Shown one piece after another: positions 53,116-62,978 of a stretch of DNA of 64,000 nucleotides; within the stretch, counting starts at the first letter, position 1; every line of letters begins with the position of its first letter. The stretch is taken from assembly GCA_964521285.1 (NCBI GenBank), contig CAZFQS010000015.1, forward strand, positions 25,678 to 89,677, given 5' to 3'. The position numbers were made by a program, and so were the translations under genes. The notes beneath the pieces are model-generated. The model had not been told where the DNA came from. It did not search any database and saw only the letters and a program-made list of their open reading frames with translations. This stretch comes from G020354785 sp964521285 (GTDB lineage: Bacteria; Bacteroidota; Bacteroidia; Bacteroidales; UBA10428).

Positions 53116-53841
53116 TTAACTAAACACTTCCTTCAACACAGCCAGTGACTTAATTGTCCCTATCCCTTCAAGATGAAGCTTATAGTATTCAATAAATTTC
53201 TCCAGCAGGCTGCTTCTTGTATTATTATCTATTTTAATTTTTTCGAGGTTTTTAAATGAATATTCGTGCAGTTGGGTCATTGCCCCCTTCTCTTCCGCTG
53301 TAAGTATAAATGAAAAGCCCTTAACGTTTTTTATTAATGTTGGGTGTTCAGTTACAGTAAATTCTATGCTTTTTTGATTCCCATCGACCGGAGATATTCC
53401 TAAATATTTTGATAAAAGCAAAAGAAATACAAGATGATAATTTTCAATACCCTTATCTTTTATATCCAGAATGTGAATTGAATTATATATAAAATCAAAT
53501 AAAGGCTTATTAGGTTCAACCTCCCTTAATGTTTTGTACATAATTTCAGCAATAAATAACGCTATTGAGCTCTTTACGATATTATCATGAACAGTTTTTA
53601 ACAGCAGAGAATTCTTCAGGTCTTTTATTCTTTGTATATCCCTGTTAGGTTTGTAGTATACATCGAGTTCGAGTATAGAAAGAGGCTGAAACTGATTTAA
53701 CCTGATTTTCGAACTTTTCTTTCTTACACCGTTAACAATATAAGCCTGTCTTCCAAATATCTCTGTATATATATATGCTATTATACTGGTATCGCCATAC
53801 TTAATATAATGAAGTACTATACCTTTGGTTTTGTGTAGCAT
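53116..53841 (-). CDS. recO: DNA repair protein RecO
   Basis: This 241-residue protein has the RecO N-terminal OB fold: TKGIVLHYIKYGDTSIIAYIYTE and FGRQAYIVNGVRKKSSK, then FQPLSILELDVYYKPNRDIQRIKD. A helical C-terminal part follows, in which zinc cysteines are absent, as in many Bacteroidota. RecO loads RecA with RecF/RecR during gap repair. It starts 41 bases after porZ on the same strand; the recO-porZ neighbourhood is familiar from other Bacteroidota. Confidence 0.93.
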   Translation of the reverse strand: MLHKTKGIVLHYIKYGDTSIIAYIYTEIFGRQAYIVNGVRKKSSKIRLNQFQPLSILELDVYYKPNRDIQRIKDLKNSLLLKTVHDNIVKSSIALFIAEIMYKTLREVEPNKPLFDFIYNSIHILDIKDKGIENYHLVFLLLLSKYLGISPVDGNQKSIEFTVTEHPTLIKNVKGFSFILTAEEKGAMTQLHEYSFKNLEKIKIDNNTRSSLLEKFIEYYKLHLEGIGTIKSLAVLKEVFS

Positions 53842-53882
53842 TTAAAGAAGGTGAAGTCAATACATAAGAATACAATAATGAA

Positions 53883-56171
53883 CTAATGAATAAACAGGAG
53901 TTTGGTAACATAGGTTTTACTCCCGTCATCATTTGTGCAAAATACAAGATATATTCCTGTATGCACTCTATCTCCTGAAAAATTCCTGCCATCCCATATT
54001 GCCTGACCTCCCAGTGCTGTGGTTTCATAGACTATGTTTCCGCTAACATCTGTAATTTTTACATTAGCATCGGTAACCAGACCTGTGATTGTAATATCAC
54101 CCTCATAATTTTCCCTTACAGGATTTGGATAAACATAAACATTATTAAAATCTTCATTCCCTGCAACTGCCTGACCCATAAAAGATAAAACGCCCTTGTC
54201 AGTTCCTATAAAAACCTCGCCATTATCCTGGTTTATTGCAATACTAACAACTTTGTTAGAAAACAACGGACTATTTTCTTCATTGAAACTATGAATTTCT
54301 TCTTTGCCGTCTTCTGACATCAGAAAAACTCCGGAACTTTCAGTCCCAAACCACTTGCGATTAGCTCCATCAATAGCGATAGTATTTATTATCTCATTTT
54401 CCAGTAGCAAATCTGCCAGATTAGTGCCGTCATTCCTGGGAATCTGTATCTGATATCCAATAATACTCTGTTCTTCGAATATATTGGCAGGATTATAAAA
54501 TACAACAGGCCCTTCATTTGTGCCGACCCATATATTCCCATCCAAATCTTCAGCTATCGAAAATACCCGGTCAATTAATTCCCCGTCCTGATTTTTAACT
54601 GAAAAAAAACGTTCACTCATTGTACCATTACTGTTTTCTCTGAAAACAAAAATGCCATCATTTTTCAGCAGCAGCCATACCTGGTTTAATGAAGTAGCTA
54701 ATATCCCCTCTATTCTTACATTAATTCCAAAAATATCACTATCAAACCCCAGATTTTCCCATTTTCCATCTGATCTTATAACAAATACCGGATTTTCTAC
54801 TATGCTAACAGCAATCCAGAGATTGTTATCATCGTCATGGTCCATACCCTTTACTCTTATATACCCGTGGCCATAACCTTCTACAGGCGTTAAAATAGAA
54901 TTTGTCTCGTCATAAACTTCCTTAACCTGTCCATTATTAAATTCAACAACACCATATCCATATGATCCTCCGTAAACATGTTCCGGATTGGAAGGATCAA
55001 TTGCTACCTCGCTGATATTATAAAATACCTCTAATTCCGGGTTTAAATATTTATTATAGTTCTCCCATTTTTCATCTATAAAGGAATATGCTCCCTTACC
55101 CTCATATTGTGTTGCTTCATTACCGCCGCCCACCCATAAGTAACCTGATTCATAGGTAATACTGCCTACATCTTTATATGCAGGTCCATTTGGAGCAATT
55201 TTTTCCATGCTGCCTGACTGAAATTTTATTAATCCTCCTCTATAATCTGCTATCCACATTATATTATCTCTATCAACTATTGCATGTACTGTTCGGTAAA
55301 TTCCCGCCTGATGGATAAGATTAAACTGTGAATCATAAGCCCTGACTGAATAGAGAGAGACAATAATTAATATGTTGTTGTGATTACTAATATTGCTGTA
55401 GTCTTGGTCTTCATTTTCCCAGTTGTCCCACGAATCGTCCCTTATAACAATAATATCATCATAATTGGTAACCGGATTTCTATAGGATGCAAGTAACATA
55501 TCGCTAAAATATGTTATAAAAGAATATTTAAAATCAGGTACAGGAACATTGGTAATTCTTGTCCAGTAATTATAATCAACAAGGTTCGGACTATTAATAT
55601 CTGCCTTATATATTCCCTGATCTGTTGCAGCAAATATATTATTTCCATCAAAAGTAAGGTCATTTACTTTAATTTGACCTCCGGATTCCCCGAATTGATA
55701 TGTATCTTTTATCTCCTTCTTTTTGACATCAACGGCCACAACACCAAATCCTGTTGCCAGATAGGCTATATCCTCAATAAACAGAATTTTATATATTTGT
55801 TTATCGCCGGTTATTAATTTTCTTTTAATATCCGGGATATTAATAATTGAATCGTTTCTTATTAAATCAATATTACCATTTATATATGCTATTACAATAG
55901 TATTAGTATTTTCCGAATAACTAATTGCACTTATATCTATATCAGATAGTCCTGTTACTTTTGAATATTTCTGAATACTATTGTCCCCTTTATTAATCGA
56001 AAACAATCCTCCGTCAGTGGAACAAAATATCTTGTTTCCAACTTCAGCAACCTGCAATGCATTGGTATAAGGCAGATGGTCACGCCAGGATCCTTTTGGT
56101 ATTTGTGCTATTGCACTATTAATAATAAGCAGGTAAAAAAAACACAATAACTTAAAATAAAGAAATTTCAT
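53883..56171 (-). CDS. porZ: T9SS surface protein PorZ (two-propeller protein with C-terminal sorting domain)
   Basis: This roughly 762-residue protein has a signal peptide ending NSAIAQ, then the PorZ-like start IPKGSWRDHLPYTNALQVAEVGN. About 650 residues of propeller repeats of the two-component-regulator type follow (TDGGLFSINK, WIADYRGGLIKF, NIWVGTNEGPVVFYN, RKWFGTESSGVFLM). A C-terminal sorting domain covers about the last 85 residues (VYVYPNPVRENYEG, GIYLVFCTNDDG). In Porphyromonas, PorZ is part of the surface attachment complex that puts A-LPS on T9SS cargo. Length matches. The start at 56171 is chosen because it places the signal peptide properly; 56195 is also open. Confidence 0.85.
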   Translation of the reverse strand: MKFLYFKLLCFFYLLIINSAIAQIPKGSWRDHLPYTNALQVAEVGNKIFCSTDGGLFSINKGDNSIQKYSKVTGLSDIDISAISYSENTNTIVIAYINGNIDLIRNDSIINIPDIKRKLITGDKQIYKILFIEDIAYLATGFGVVAVDVKKKEIKDTYQFGESGGQIKVNDLTFDGNNIFAATDQGIYKADINSPNLVDYNYWTRITNVPVPDFKYSFITYFSDMLLASYRNPVTNYDDIIVIRDDSWDNWENEDQDYSNISNHNNILIIVSLYSVRAYDSQFNLIHQAGIYRTVHAIVDRDNIMWIADYRGGLIKFQSGSMEKIAPNGPAYKDVGSITYESGYLWVGGGNEATQYEGKGAYSFIDEKWENYNKYLNPELEVFYNISEVAIDPSNPEHVYGGSYGYGVVEFNNGQVKEVYDETNSILTPVEGYGHGYIRVKGMDHDDDNNLWIAVSIVENPVFVIRSDGKWENLGFDSDIFGINVRIEGILATSLNQVWLLLKNDGIFVFRENSNGTMSERFFSVKNQDGELIDRVFSIAEDLDGNIWVGTNEGPVVFYNPANIFEEQSIIGYQIQIPRNDGTNLADLLLENEIINTIAIDGANRKWFGTESSGVFLMSEDGKEEIHSFNEENSPLFSNKVVSIAINQDNGEVFIGTDKGVLSFMGQAVAGNEDFNNVYVYPNPVRENYEGDITITGLVTDANVKITDVSGNIVYETTALGGQAIWDGRNFSGDRVHTGIYLVFCTNDDGSKTYVTKLLFIH

Positions 56172-56252
56172 AACAGATAATATAGCTTTAATCAAGAAAT
56201 TATATATACGCTGATTCCTTGTAGTATATTATATCAAAATGTAAAAATTAAT

Positions 56253-56846
56253 TTAAATTTCATTTTTTCTATAAAGATAACTTACAAGCTTCTCTATTGC
56301 TTTAGCCCTGTGTGAAATTTTATTCTTTTCATCCATTGTCATTTCAGCAAAGGTCTGTTTATATCCATCTGGCTGAAAAATTGGATCGTATCCAAATCCA
56401 TGAATCCCTCTCTTTTGATAAATAATTTTACCATTTATGCTACCTTCAAAATTAACAATATGGCCATTTTCAACAAGAGATATTACAGTCCTGAATCGTG
56501 CTTTTCTGTTTTTAACACCTAGCAACTTTCGTAATACTTTCTTTATATTATTTTCAAAATTGCATTGATCCCCGGCATATCTTGCTGAATATACTCCTGG
56601 CTCTCCATTTAATGCCTCTATTTCCAGGCCCGTATCATCTGCAAAACAATCAATTTTATATTTGTTATAGACAAAAAGAGCTTTCCTTGCGGCGTTTTCT
56701 TCGATAGAATTGTAGTCTTCAGGGATATCTTCATTAATATTCAAATCTTTCAGACTTACCAGGTCGTATCTGTCATTTAAAATGTTTTTAATTTCATTTA
56801 GTTTATGCTGATTATTTGTAGCAAAAACTAATTTTCGTTTCATCAA
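56253..56846 (-). CDS. rdgB: dITP/XTP pyrophosphatase (RdgB/HAM1 family)
   Basis: This 197-residue enzyme removes non-canonical purine nucleotides by hydrolysing XTP, dITP or ITP. Motifs are FATNNQHKLNEIKNIL at the N-terminus, CFADDTGLEIEALNGEPGVYSARYAG in the middle, and FGYDPIFQPDGYKQTFAEMTMDEKNKISHRAKA near the C-terminus. Length is normal. It follows the universal stress gene at 87 bases and precedes porZ at 81 bases on the same strand. Confidence 0.96.
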   Translation of the reverse strand: MMKRKLVFATNNQHKLNEIKNILNDRYDLVSLKDLNINEDIPEDYNSIEENAARKALFVYNKYKIDCFADDTGLEIEALNGEPGVYSARYAGDQCNFENNIKKVLRKLLGVKNRKARFRTVISLVENGHIVNFEGSINGKIIYQKRGIHGFGYDPIFQPDGYKQTFAEMTMDEKNKISHRAKAIEKLVSYLYRKNEI

Positions 56847-56933
56847 TAATAATTATTAAACAAGAATAAAATCCTTATTTCAAAAAAAGTTAAATAATAA
56901 AAGTTGAATAATATTTATAAAAGAAAAGTATTT

Positions 56934-57770
56934 TTATGCTCCGGAGGCGCTAAAACTCCCTCCTAACTTTATTGGCCTTGGATTTATACAAATGACCGGA
57001 ATTTTTTCAGTATTAGCAATAATATATTGTTCCTGTGCTCCAAGCACATAATCAGTAAATCCAATATCTCTTGTAGTCATAACAAGTATTGCATCAGCTT
57101 TAATCTCCTTGGCATAAGCTACTGTTTCTTTTGCAAAATCCCCTGCGACAGATACTGTTTGTATGTCATATCTTATATTCTTCGAATCAAAGAACTTATT
57201 AATAAAATAAATATTAGAATCCACTCCTTTAATAAAACTCTGATCCGTATTTTTAGCTTTGATAATATAAAATTTTGTGCCATATTTTTTAGCAAAATAA
57301 TTTGCCCAGTTTACGCATTCTTTGTTCTCTTTTTTAAAAGTAACTGGTAACACAACATTTCTCAATGTATCTCTTTTAGGCGAATCCTGAACAACTATAA
57401 ATGGGGATTTGGAACCTGCTATAACTTTTAATGCCCAGCTACCCAATACTTTTTGCATTCCTCTGATTCCATGCGTCCCCATAACAACCATCCGGGCATT
57501 TATTTCAGCTGCGAGTTCAGCTATGGTAGTAAAAATAGTACCTGCTCTAACAATAATTTTAGCTTTAATGCTTACATTTTCAAATTTTTCCCGTATTGCC
57601 TCTGCTATACTTTTTTCAGTATCAGCAACTTCAGATTCCTTTTTTACTATGTTAACCAAAGCTATATCATGATTAATAACTTTGGCTATATTAATAGCAT
57701 GTTCCAATGCAAATACAGATTTATCTGTAAAATCCCAGGTTACTAAGACCAAATTAGAATGCTCTTCCAT
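56934..57770 (-). CDS. Universal stress protein, tandem UspA domains
   Basis: This 278-residue cytoplasmic protein has two UspA-type domains. Domain 1 (about 5-140) starts NLVLVTWDFTDKSVFALEHAI and ends GTHGIRGMQKVLGSWALKVIAGSKSPFIVV, with the G-x2-G-x9-GS ATP-binding pattern. Domain 2 (about 150-270) ends DAILVMTTRDIGFTDYVLGAQEQYIIANTEKIPVICI, where the pattern is weaker, so ATP binding may be limited to the first domain. It is divergent from ilvE with a 283-base AT-rich gap. Role: general stress protein. Confidence 0.9.
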   Translation of the reverse strand: MEEHSNLVLVTWDFTDKSVFALEHAINIAKVINHDIALVNIVKKESEVADTEKSIAEAIREKFENVSIKAKIIVRAGTIFTTIAELAAEINARMVVMGTHGIRGMQKVLGSWALKVIAGSKSPFIVVQDSPKRDTLRNVVLPVTFKKENKECVNWANYFAKKYGTKFYIIKAKNTDQSFIKGVDSNIYFINKFFDSKNIRYDIQTVSVAGDFAKETVAYAKEIKADAILVMTTRDIGFTDYVLGAQEQYIIANTEKIPVICINPRPIKLGGSFSASGA

Positions 57771-57986
57771 ATGTATAATTTTTTTATATAACTATGTATG
57801 AATTTATAAATTGTTCAAAATTTATAAAAAATTAATTTAAAAACAATTATATTAACCAATGATAATTAACAATGAAATTAAAAATAGTAATTTATTCTTA
57901 GCAAGATAACAAAAACCGTAATTATTAATTTAACTTTTTGCTAATTTACTATAAATTTTATACTATTATATTTTTATGATACATAA

Positions 57987-58017
57987 TTGCCTGGATATGT
58001 GCAATTATTTATCTTTG
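57987..58017 (+). promoter_or_regulatory. Promoter of ilvE
   Basis: TTG at 57987-57989 and TATCTTTG at 58010-58017 are spaced 20 bases, a good Bacteroidota promoter. Transcription would start near 58022, inside the longest possible ilvE frame, so the coding start must be downstream, at 58054. Confidence 0.7.
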
Positions 58018-58053
58018 AGGGGAAAGTACAATTTACCAAATACATATATAAAT

Positions 58054-59073
58054 ATGGAATTTACAGACTGGAAAAATTTGCCTTTTGGCTACATAAAGAC
58101 TGATTATAATATTCGCTGTTATTTCACAAATGGGCAATGGGGTAAAATTGAGGTATCTGATTCAGAATATTTAAATATACATATTGCCGCTACATGTCTG
58201 CATTATGGACAGGAAGCATTTGAAGGCATGAAAGCATTCATGGGTAAAGACAGGAAAATAAGGATATTTCGGTGGAAAGATAACGCAAAACGAATGAGAG
58301 ATACAGCAGTGGGGATTAAGTTAGCTGTAGTTCCTTATGAATTGTTTAAAGAGGCTATTTTTAAAGCGATAATATTAAATAAAAAATTTGTCCCTCCATA
58401 CGGATATGGGGCATCATTATATGTAAGGCCTTTGTTAATAGGTACAGGAGCAGAGGTTGGAGTAAAACCTGCTAAAGAATATTTGTTCCTGGTTTTTGTG
58501 ACTCCTGTAGGTCCCTATTTTAAAGACGGCTTTGAGCCTGTTGACATTATGATATGCCGCGATTTTGACAGGGCAGCACCATTGGGAACAGGGGCTATCA
58601 AGGTAGGAGGAAATTATGCTGCAAGCCTGACTTCGCTTGAAATTGCCCATAATCTGGGTTTTGCTACTGCATTGTATCTTGACGCAAAAGAAAAAAAGTA
58701 TGTAGATGAAGCAGGCCCGGCTAATTTTTTTGGTATTAAAAAAAATAAATATGTAACTCCCGAGTCAAAATCTATTTTACCTTCGATTACTAATATGAGT
58801 CTTATGGATATGGCTAAAGATATGGGAATGACAGTTGAACGCAGGCCTGTTGAAGTAGCAGAGCTTCCAACATTTGATGAGGTTGGAGCTTGCGGGACTG
58901 CAGCTGTAATTACACCTATCAAAAAAATATACGATCCGGCAAATAACAAAGTCTACGAATATTGTAAAGACGGTAAGCCCGGCCCTGTTTCAAGCGAACT
59001 TTACCATAAGCTTACAGCTATGCAAAATGGCGATTCAGCAGATAAATTCGGATGGATAGATATTGTTGAATAA
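58054..59073 (+). CDS. ilvE: Branched-chain amino acid aminotransferase
   Basis: This 339-residue class IV PLP enzyme transaminates leucine, isoleucine and valine. The PLP lysine is Lys183 in GTGAIKVGGNYAAS; other marks are HYGQEAFEGMKAF, GYGASLYVRPLLIGTG and the late FDEVGACGTAAVITPI. A frame open from 57976 is longer by 26 residues, but the promoter lies within that stretch and family members begin near MEFTDW, so 58054 is preferred. Length then fits. It is followed after seven bases by ftsX. Confidence 0.94.
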   Translation: MEFTDWKNLPFGYIKTDYNIRCYFTNGQWGKIEVSDSEYLNIHIAATCLHYGQEAFEGMKAFMGKDRKIRIFRWKDNAKRMRDTAVGIKLAVVPYELFKEAIFKAIILNKKFVPPYGYGASLYVRPLLIGTGAEVGVKPAKEYLFLVFVTPVGPYFKDGFEPVDIMICRDFDRAAPLGTGAIKVGGNYAASLTSLEIAHNLGFATALYLDAKEKKYVDEAGPANFFGIKKNKYVTPESKSILPSITNMSLMDMAKDMGMTVERRPVEVAELPTFDEVGACGTAAVITPIKKIYDPANNKVYEYCKDGKPGPVSSELYHKLTAMQNGDSADKFGWIDIVE

Positions 59074-59080
59074 TTATTAA

Positions 59081-59959
59081 ATGCAAAAGGTAGATAACAG
59101 AATTACTAAACGCCGTTTAAGAAGCTCCTACATAACCTCTATAGTGAGCATATCCCTGGTTTTGTTTTTGCTTGGATTAATTGGCTTGTTATTGTTAAAT
59201 ACAAAAAAGATTTCTGACTATGTGAAAGAGAATTTGAAGTTCACGGTTTATCTAAAGGATAATATCAGAGAAGTAGATATTTTGAGAATACAAAAAAATC
59301 TGGATTTAAAGCATTACGTAAAAGAAACTGAATATATTACAAAAGAACAGGCTGCTGTTGAATTTCAGAAAGAATTGGGAGAAAAATTCATTGATTTTTT
59401 AGGATTTAATCCATTAATACCCTCTATCGATGTCCGTCTTTATGCTGAATATGCAAATTCAGACAGTATAACGATTATTAAGAAAGATCTCAGAAAATTT
59501 TCTCAGATTGATGAAGTATATTATCAGGAATCACTTATACATTTGGTAAATAAGAACCTTAGAAAGATTAGCATATTTATTTTAATTATAAGCGGATTAT
59601 TATTTCTCGTTGCAGTGACATTAATAAATAATACTATCCGTCTGTCAATATATTCAAAAAGATTTATTATAAGAACTATGCAAATAGTTGGTGCTAATAA
59701 CAGTTTTATTCGCAGGCCCTTCTTATACAAAAGTGCTTTGCACGGCTCGTTTGGAGCACTTATTGCAATCGCTATGTTAACCGGTATGATTTATCTTATT
59801 CAGAATGAGATGGAAAGTATTATCAATTTTCAGGATTTTAAATTACTTAGTATTTTATTTATAATTGTATTAATAATCGGCATTGCGATTAGTTGGATAT
59901 CAACATATTTTGCTGTTAACAGATACTTAAATATTAAAACTGATTATCTTTATATGTAA
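59081..59959 (+). CDS. ftsX: Cell division protein FtsX
   Basis: This 292-residue permease-like protein has four membrane helices (about 19-39, 164-184, 218-238, 257-280) and a periplasmic loop (about 40-160) with KFTVYLKDNIREVDI and KEQAAVEFQKELGEKFIDFLGFNPL, typical of FtsX. With the ATPase FtsE it controls peptidoglycan hydrolases at the division site; ftsE is not adjacent here, which is common in Bacteroidota. It begins the run ftsX, DUF3098, uppP, truB, queA. Confidence 0.94.
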   Translation: MQKVDNRITKRRLRSSYITSIVSISLVLFLLGLIGLLLLNTKKISDYVKENLKFTVYLKDNIREVDILRIQKNLDLKHYVKETEYITKEQAAVEFQKELGEKFIDFLGFNPLIPSIDVRLYAEYANSDSITIIKKDLRKFSQIDEVYYQESLIHLVNKNLRKISIFILIISGLLFLVAVTLINNTIRLSIYSKRFIIRTMQIVGANNSFIRRPFLYKSALHGSFGALIAIAMLTGMIYLIQNEMESIINFQDFKLLSILFIIVLIIGIAISWISTYFAVNRYLNIKTDYLYM

Positions 59960-59969
59960 ATTCTAAATT

Positions 59970-60227
59970 ATGGCTAAGAAAACAAATGATAACGCCTCCT
60001 CTAATTATGCCCTCGGGAAAGACAATTATATATTGCTGATTATAGGATTTATCATCATTATTACAGGTTTTATTCTTATGATTGGAGGGAAATCAAATGA
60101 TCCAAATGTCTTCAATGAAGATGAAATATTTAGTATAAGAAGAATAACAATAGCTCCCATAATTGTTTTATTTGGATATCTATTTGAGATTTGGGCTATC
60201 ATGAAGAAGCCGAAGAAAGCTAAGTAA
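59970..60227 (+). CDS. DUF3098 small membrane protein
   Basis: This 85-residue protein has two membrane helices (about 20-41 and 62-79), a soluble start ending ALGKDNY and a basic C-terminus KKPKKAK. It matches DUF3098, found in Bacteroidota next to ftsX and uppP, as here. A role in division or wall synthesis is suggested by position only. It is 10 bases after ftsX and 39 before uppP. Confidence 0.9.
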   Translation: MAKKTNDNASSNYALGKDNYILLIIGFIIIITGFILMIGGKSNDPNVFNEDEIFSIRRITIAPIIVLFGYLFEIWAIMKKPKKAK

Positions 60228-60266
60228 ATTTCTCCTTAAATATTTAATGTTATTATTTAAAAATCT

Positions 60267-61046
60267 ATGGATTGGATTAAAGCTATTATTATTTCTATTG
60301 TTGAGGGGATAACTGAGTTCCTGCCAATATCTTCAACCGGGCATATGATTATTACCGAGAAGCTGTTGGGCATTCAAAGCACTGATTTTGTCAACACATT
60401 TATTATTAATATTCAATTTGGAGCTATATTATCGGTAATTGTATTGTATTGGAAAAGGTTCATAAAATCTTTAATATTTTATTATAAATTGTTCGTGGCT
60501 TTTATACCTGCCGCAATTGCTGGCTTTATTTTTGGTAATTATATTGATATCCTGCTTAACAATGTAATAATTGTAGCAATATCATTGGTAGTGGGGGGCA
60601 TAGTACTTATTTTTGTTGACAACTGGTTTAAAAACCCGGCTAAAAACCAGGAAATCACCTACATAAAGGCTTTTAAAATTGGATGTTTTCAGATAATTGC
60701 CATGATTCCCGGAGTTTCCCGGTCTGCGGCAACAATTATAGGCGGCCTGACACAAAAACTTACACGAAAAGACGCTGCCGAATTTTCGTTTTTTCTGGCT
60801 GTCCCTACAATGTTTGCTGCATCAGTCTACAAACTTTATAAAAACCATAATCATATTACAGGTGAAAATCTGGGAATATTAATTTTAGGAAATATCATAG
60901 CATTTATTGTAGCTATGGTTGCAATTAAATCCTTTGTCACATATCTTGCAACACATGGTTTTAAAATCTTTGGCTATTACAGAATTGTAGTAGGCCTCAT
61001 TATTATTATACTATATGCTTTGGGACTTGAATTAAAAATTGTATGA
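60267..61046 (+). CDS. uppP: Undecaprenyl-diphosphatase (BacA/UppP)
   Basis: This 259-residue polytopic membrane enzyme recycles undecaprenyl pyrophosphate to the monophosphate carrier needed for peptidoglycan and glycan export. Motifs are VEGITEFLPISSTGHMI (about 12-28, with catalytic Glu) and MIPGVSRSAATIIGGL (about 150-165, with Arg). Overexpression gives bacitracin resistance. It overlaps truB by four bases (ATGA), so translation is coupled. Confidence 0.96.
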   Translation: MDWIKAIIISIVEGITEFLPISSTGHMIITEKLLGIQSTDFVNTFIINIQFGAILSVIVLYWKRFIKSLIFYYKLFVAFIPAAIAGFIFGNYIDILLNNVIIVAISLVVGGIVLIFVDNWFKNPAKNQEITYIKAFKIGCFQIIAMIPGVSRSAATIIGGLTQKLTRKDAAEFSFFLAVPTMFAASVYKLYKNHNHITGENLGILILGNIIAFIVAMVAIKSFVTYLATHGFKIFGYYRIVVGLIIIILYALGLELKIV

Positions 61047-61729
61047 TGGATTTTATTAAAGGTGAACTTATACTTATAAATAAACCTTTAAACTGGACAT
61101 CATTTGATGTAGTAAAAAAAATCAGAAAAACCATAGCAATAAAATACAAACAATCAGGTATTAAAGTCGGTCATGCAGGCACACTGGACCCGTTGGCTAC
61201 AGGATTAATGATAATATGTACAGGAAAACTGACTAAAAAGATATTAGAGTACCAGGAATATCATAAGGAATATATAGCAACTTTAAAATTAGGGGCAACA
61301 ACTCCATCTTTTGATTTGGAAACTGAAATTGACAAATACTATTCTGTCGACCATGTTAATGAGTCACTGATTAATAAAACTCTTAAAGAATATACTGGTG
61401 AATTATATCAAATACCGCCAGATTTTTCTGCCAAGTTTATAAATGGAATCAGAGCATATAAATATGCTAGGAAGGGTAAAAAAATTAGTCTTAAACCAAG
61501 CAGAATCTTTATTGACAAAATAGAAATTATAAAATTCGATCTTCCGCTTTTAGAAATTAAAGTGAAATGCAGTAAAGGAACATATATACGTTCATTAGTT
61601 CGTGATATGGGGAATAGCCTGAATTGCGGGGCTCATTTAATTAAGCTTGTAAGGACGGCTATAGGGGACTTCAGGCTTAATAAAGCTATTTCGATTGAAG
61701 ATTTTGAAAGACAATTAAAATTTTTGTAA
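61043..61729 (+). CDS. truB: tRNA pseudouridine(55) synthase TruB
   Basis: This 228-residue enzyme makes pseudouridine 55 in the T loop of tRNAs. KGELILINKPLNWTSFDVV and the catalytic VGHAGTLDPLATG (Asp49) are standard, and GTYIRSLVRDMG is near the C-terminus. It lacks the C-terminal PUA-like extension of the E. coli enzyme, as in other Bacteroidota. The start overlaps the stop of uppP. An ATG three bases later is also possible. Confidence 0.96.
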   Translation: MMDFIKGELILINKPLNWTSFDVVKKIRKTIAIKYKQSGIKVGHAGTLDPLATGLMIICTGKLTKKILEYQEYHKEYIATLKLGATTPSFDLETEIDKYYSVDHVNESLINKTLKEYTGELYQIPPDFSAKFINGIRAYKYARKGKKISLKPSRIFIDKIEIIKFDLPLLEIKVKCSKGTYIRSLVRDMGNSLNCGAHLIKLVRTAIGDFRLNKAISIEDFERQLKFL

Positions 61730-61797
61730 CAAATTTGCATTTTTTTCGTATAAGGGGGGGCTTATTCCTAAAGCTAATAAATAATTAATACTAAATT

Positions 61798-62847
61798 ATG
61801 AAACTTTCTCAGTATAAATACCATCTGCCAGAGGAGCTTATAGCAAAATATCCGACAAAAAACAGGGATGAATCAAGATTAATGGTCCTGCACCGAAGCT
61901 CTAAAAATATTGAACACCGGATCTTTCATGAGATAATTGAATACTTCAATGAAGATGATGTGATGGTATTTAATAACACCAAAGTATTTCCAGCAAGATT
62001 GTATGGGAACAAAGAAAAAACAGGAGCAGAAATTGAAGTTTTTTTACTCAGAGAGCTCAGTAAAGAACAACGCTTGTGGGACGTGCTGGTTGACCCGGCA
62101 AGAAAAATAAGAATCGGAAACAAACTTTATTTTGGAGAAGATGATATATTAGTGGCAGAAGTAATTGATAATACTACATCACGTGGAAGAACTCTTCGTT
62201 TCCTGTTTGACGGGGAATACGACGAATTTAAGAAGACATTATATAAACTTGGTGAAACACCACTTCCCAAATTTATTAAAAGAGAAGTCCAGCCTGAAGA
62301 TAAAGAAAGATATCAGACAATATTTGCAAAACATGAGGGTGCTGTTGCCGCACCGGTTGCAGGACTGCATTTTAGCAGAGAATTATTGAAAAGACTGGAA
62401 ATAAAAGGTATCCATTTTGCTGAAATAACACTTCATGTCGGACTGGGGAATTTCAGAACCGTTGACGTTGAAGATCTTACCAAGCATAAAATGGATTCCG
62501 AGCAGATCATGATTACTGATGAAGCATCAGAAATAGTAAATAAAGCAAAAGATGCAAAAAAACAAATTTGTGCTGTAGGTACGACGGTAATGAGGACCCT
62601 TGAAAGTTCAGTTTCAACAACCGGCTACTTAAAACCTTTTGATGGGTGGACAAATAAATTTATTTTCCCTCCTTACGAATTTAATGTTCCTACTTGTATA
62701 GTTTCCAACTTTCACCTGCCCCTGTCAACATTATTAATGATGGTTTCTGCTTTTGCAGGTTACGAATTTCTTTTTGAAGCCTATAAAACTGCAATAAAGG
62801 AAAAATACCGCTTTGGCACATACGGTGATGCAATGTTGATTTTGTAA
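61798..62847 (+). CDS. queA: S-adenosylmethionine:tRNA ribosyltransferase-isomerase (QueA)
   Basis: This 349-residue enzyme adds the cyclopentane ring precursor to tRNA in queuosine synthesis. It starts MKLSQYKYHLPEELIAKYPT, with RDESRLMVLHR, FNNTKVFPARLYGNK and the signature TLHVGLGNFRTVDVEDL. The C-terminal SNFHLPLSTLLMMVSAFAG and FGTYGDAMLIL also fit. Length is typical. It lies 68 bases after truB; both modify tRNA. Confidence 0.97.
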   Translation: MKLSQYKYHLPEELIAKYPTKNRDESRLMVLHRSSKNIEHRIFHEIIEYFNEDDVMVFNNTKVFPARLYGNKEKTGAEIEVFLLRELSKEQRLWDVLVDPARKIRIGNKLYFGEDDILVAEVIDNTTSRGRTLRFLFDGEYDEFKKTLYKLGETPLPKFIKREVQPEDKERYQTIFAKHEGAVAAPVAGLHFSRELLKRLEIKGIHFAEITLHVGLGNFRTVDVEDLTKHKMDSEQIMITDEASEIVNKAKDAKKQICAVGTTVMRTLESSVSTTGYLKPFDGWTNKFIFPPYEFNVPTCIVSNFHLPLSTLLMMVSAFAGYEFLFEAYKTAIKEKYRFGTYGDAMLIL

Positions 62848-62978
62848 ATTTCCAACTCCGTTAATGCAACCTCATAGTTTTTATTTTGTCCTTTAAATAA
62901 ATCTAAAATATTTCTTCTATATAGTTGAGATCTTATAAAAAATATAATATACTTGTGTTTACCTTAAATTTATAAATC

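Noticed and set aside
57976..58053. Upstream start for ilvE
   Set aside because: A good promoter (-33 at 57987, -7 at 58010) lies inside this stretch, so the transcript would start downstream of it.
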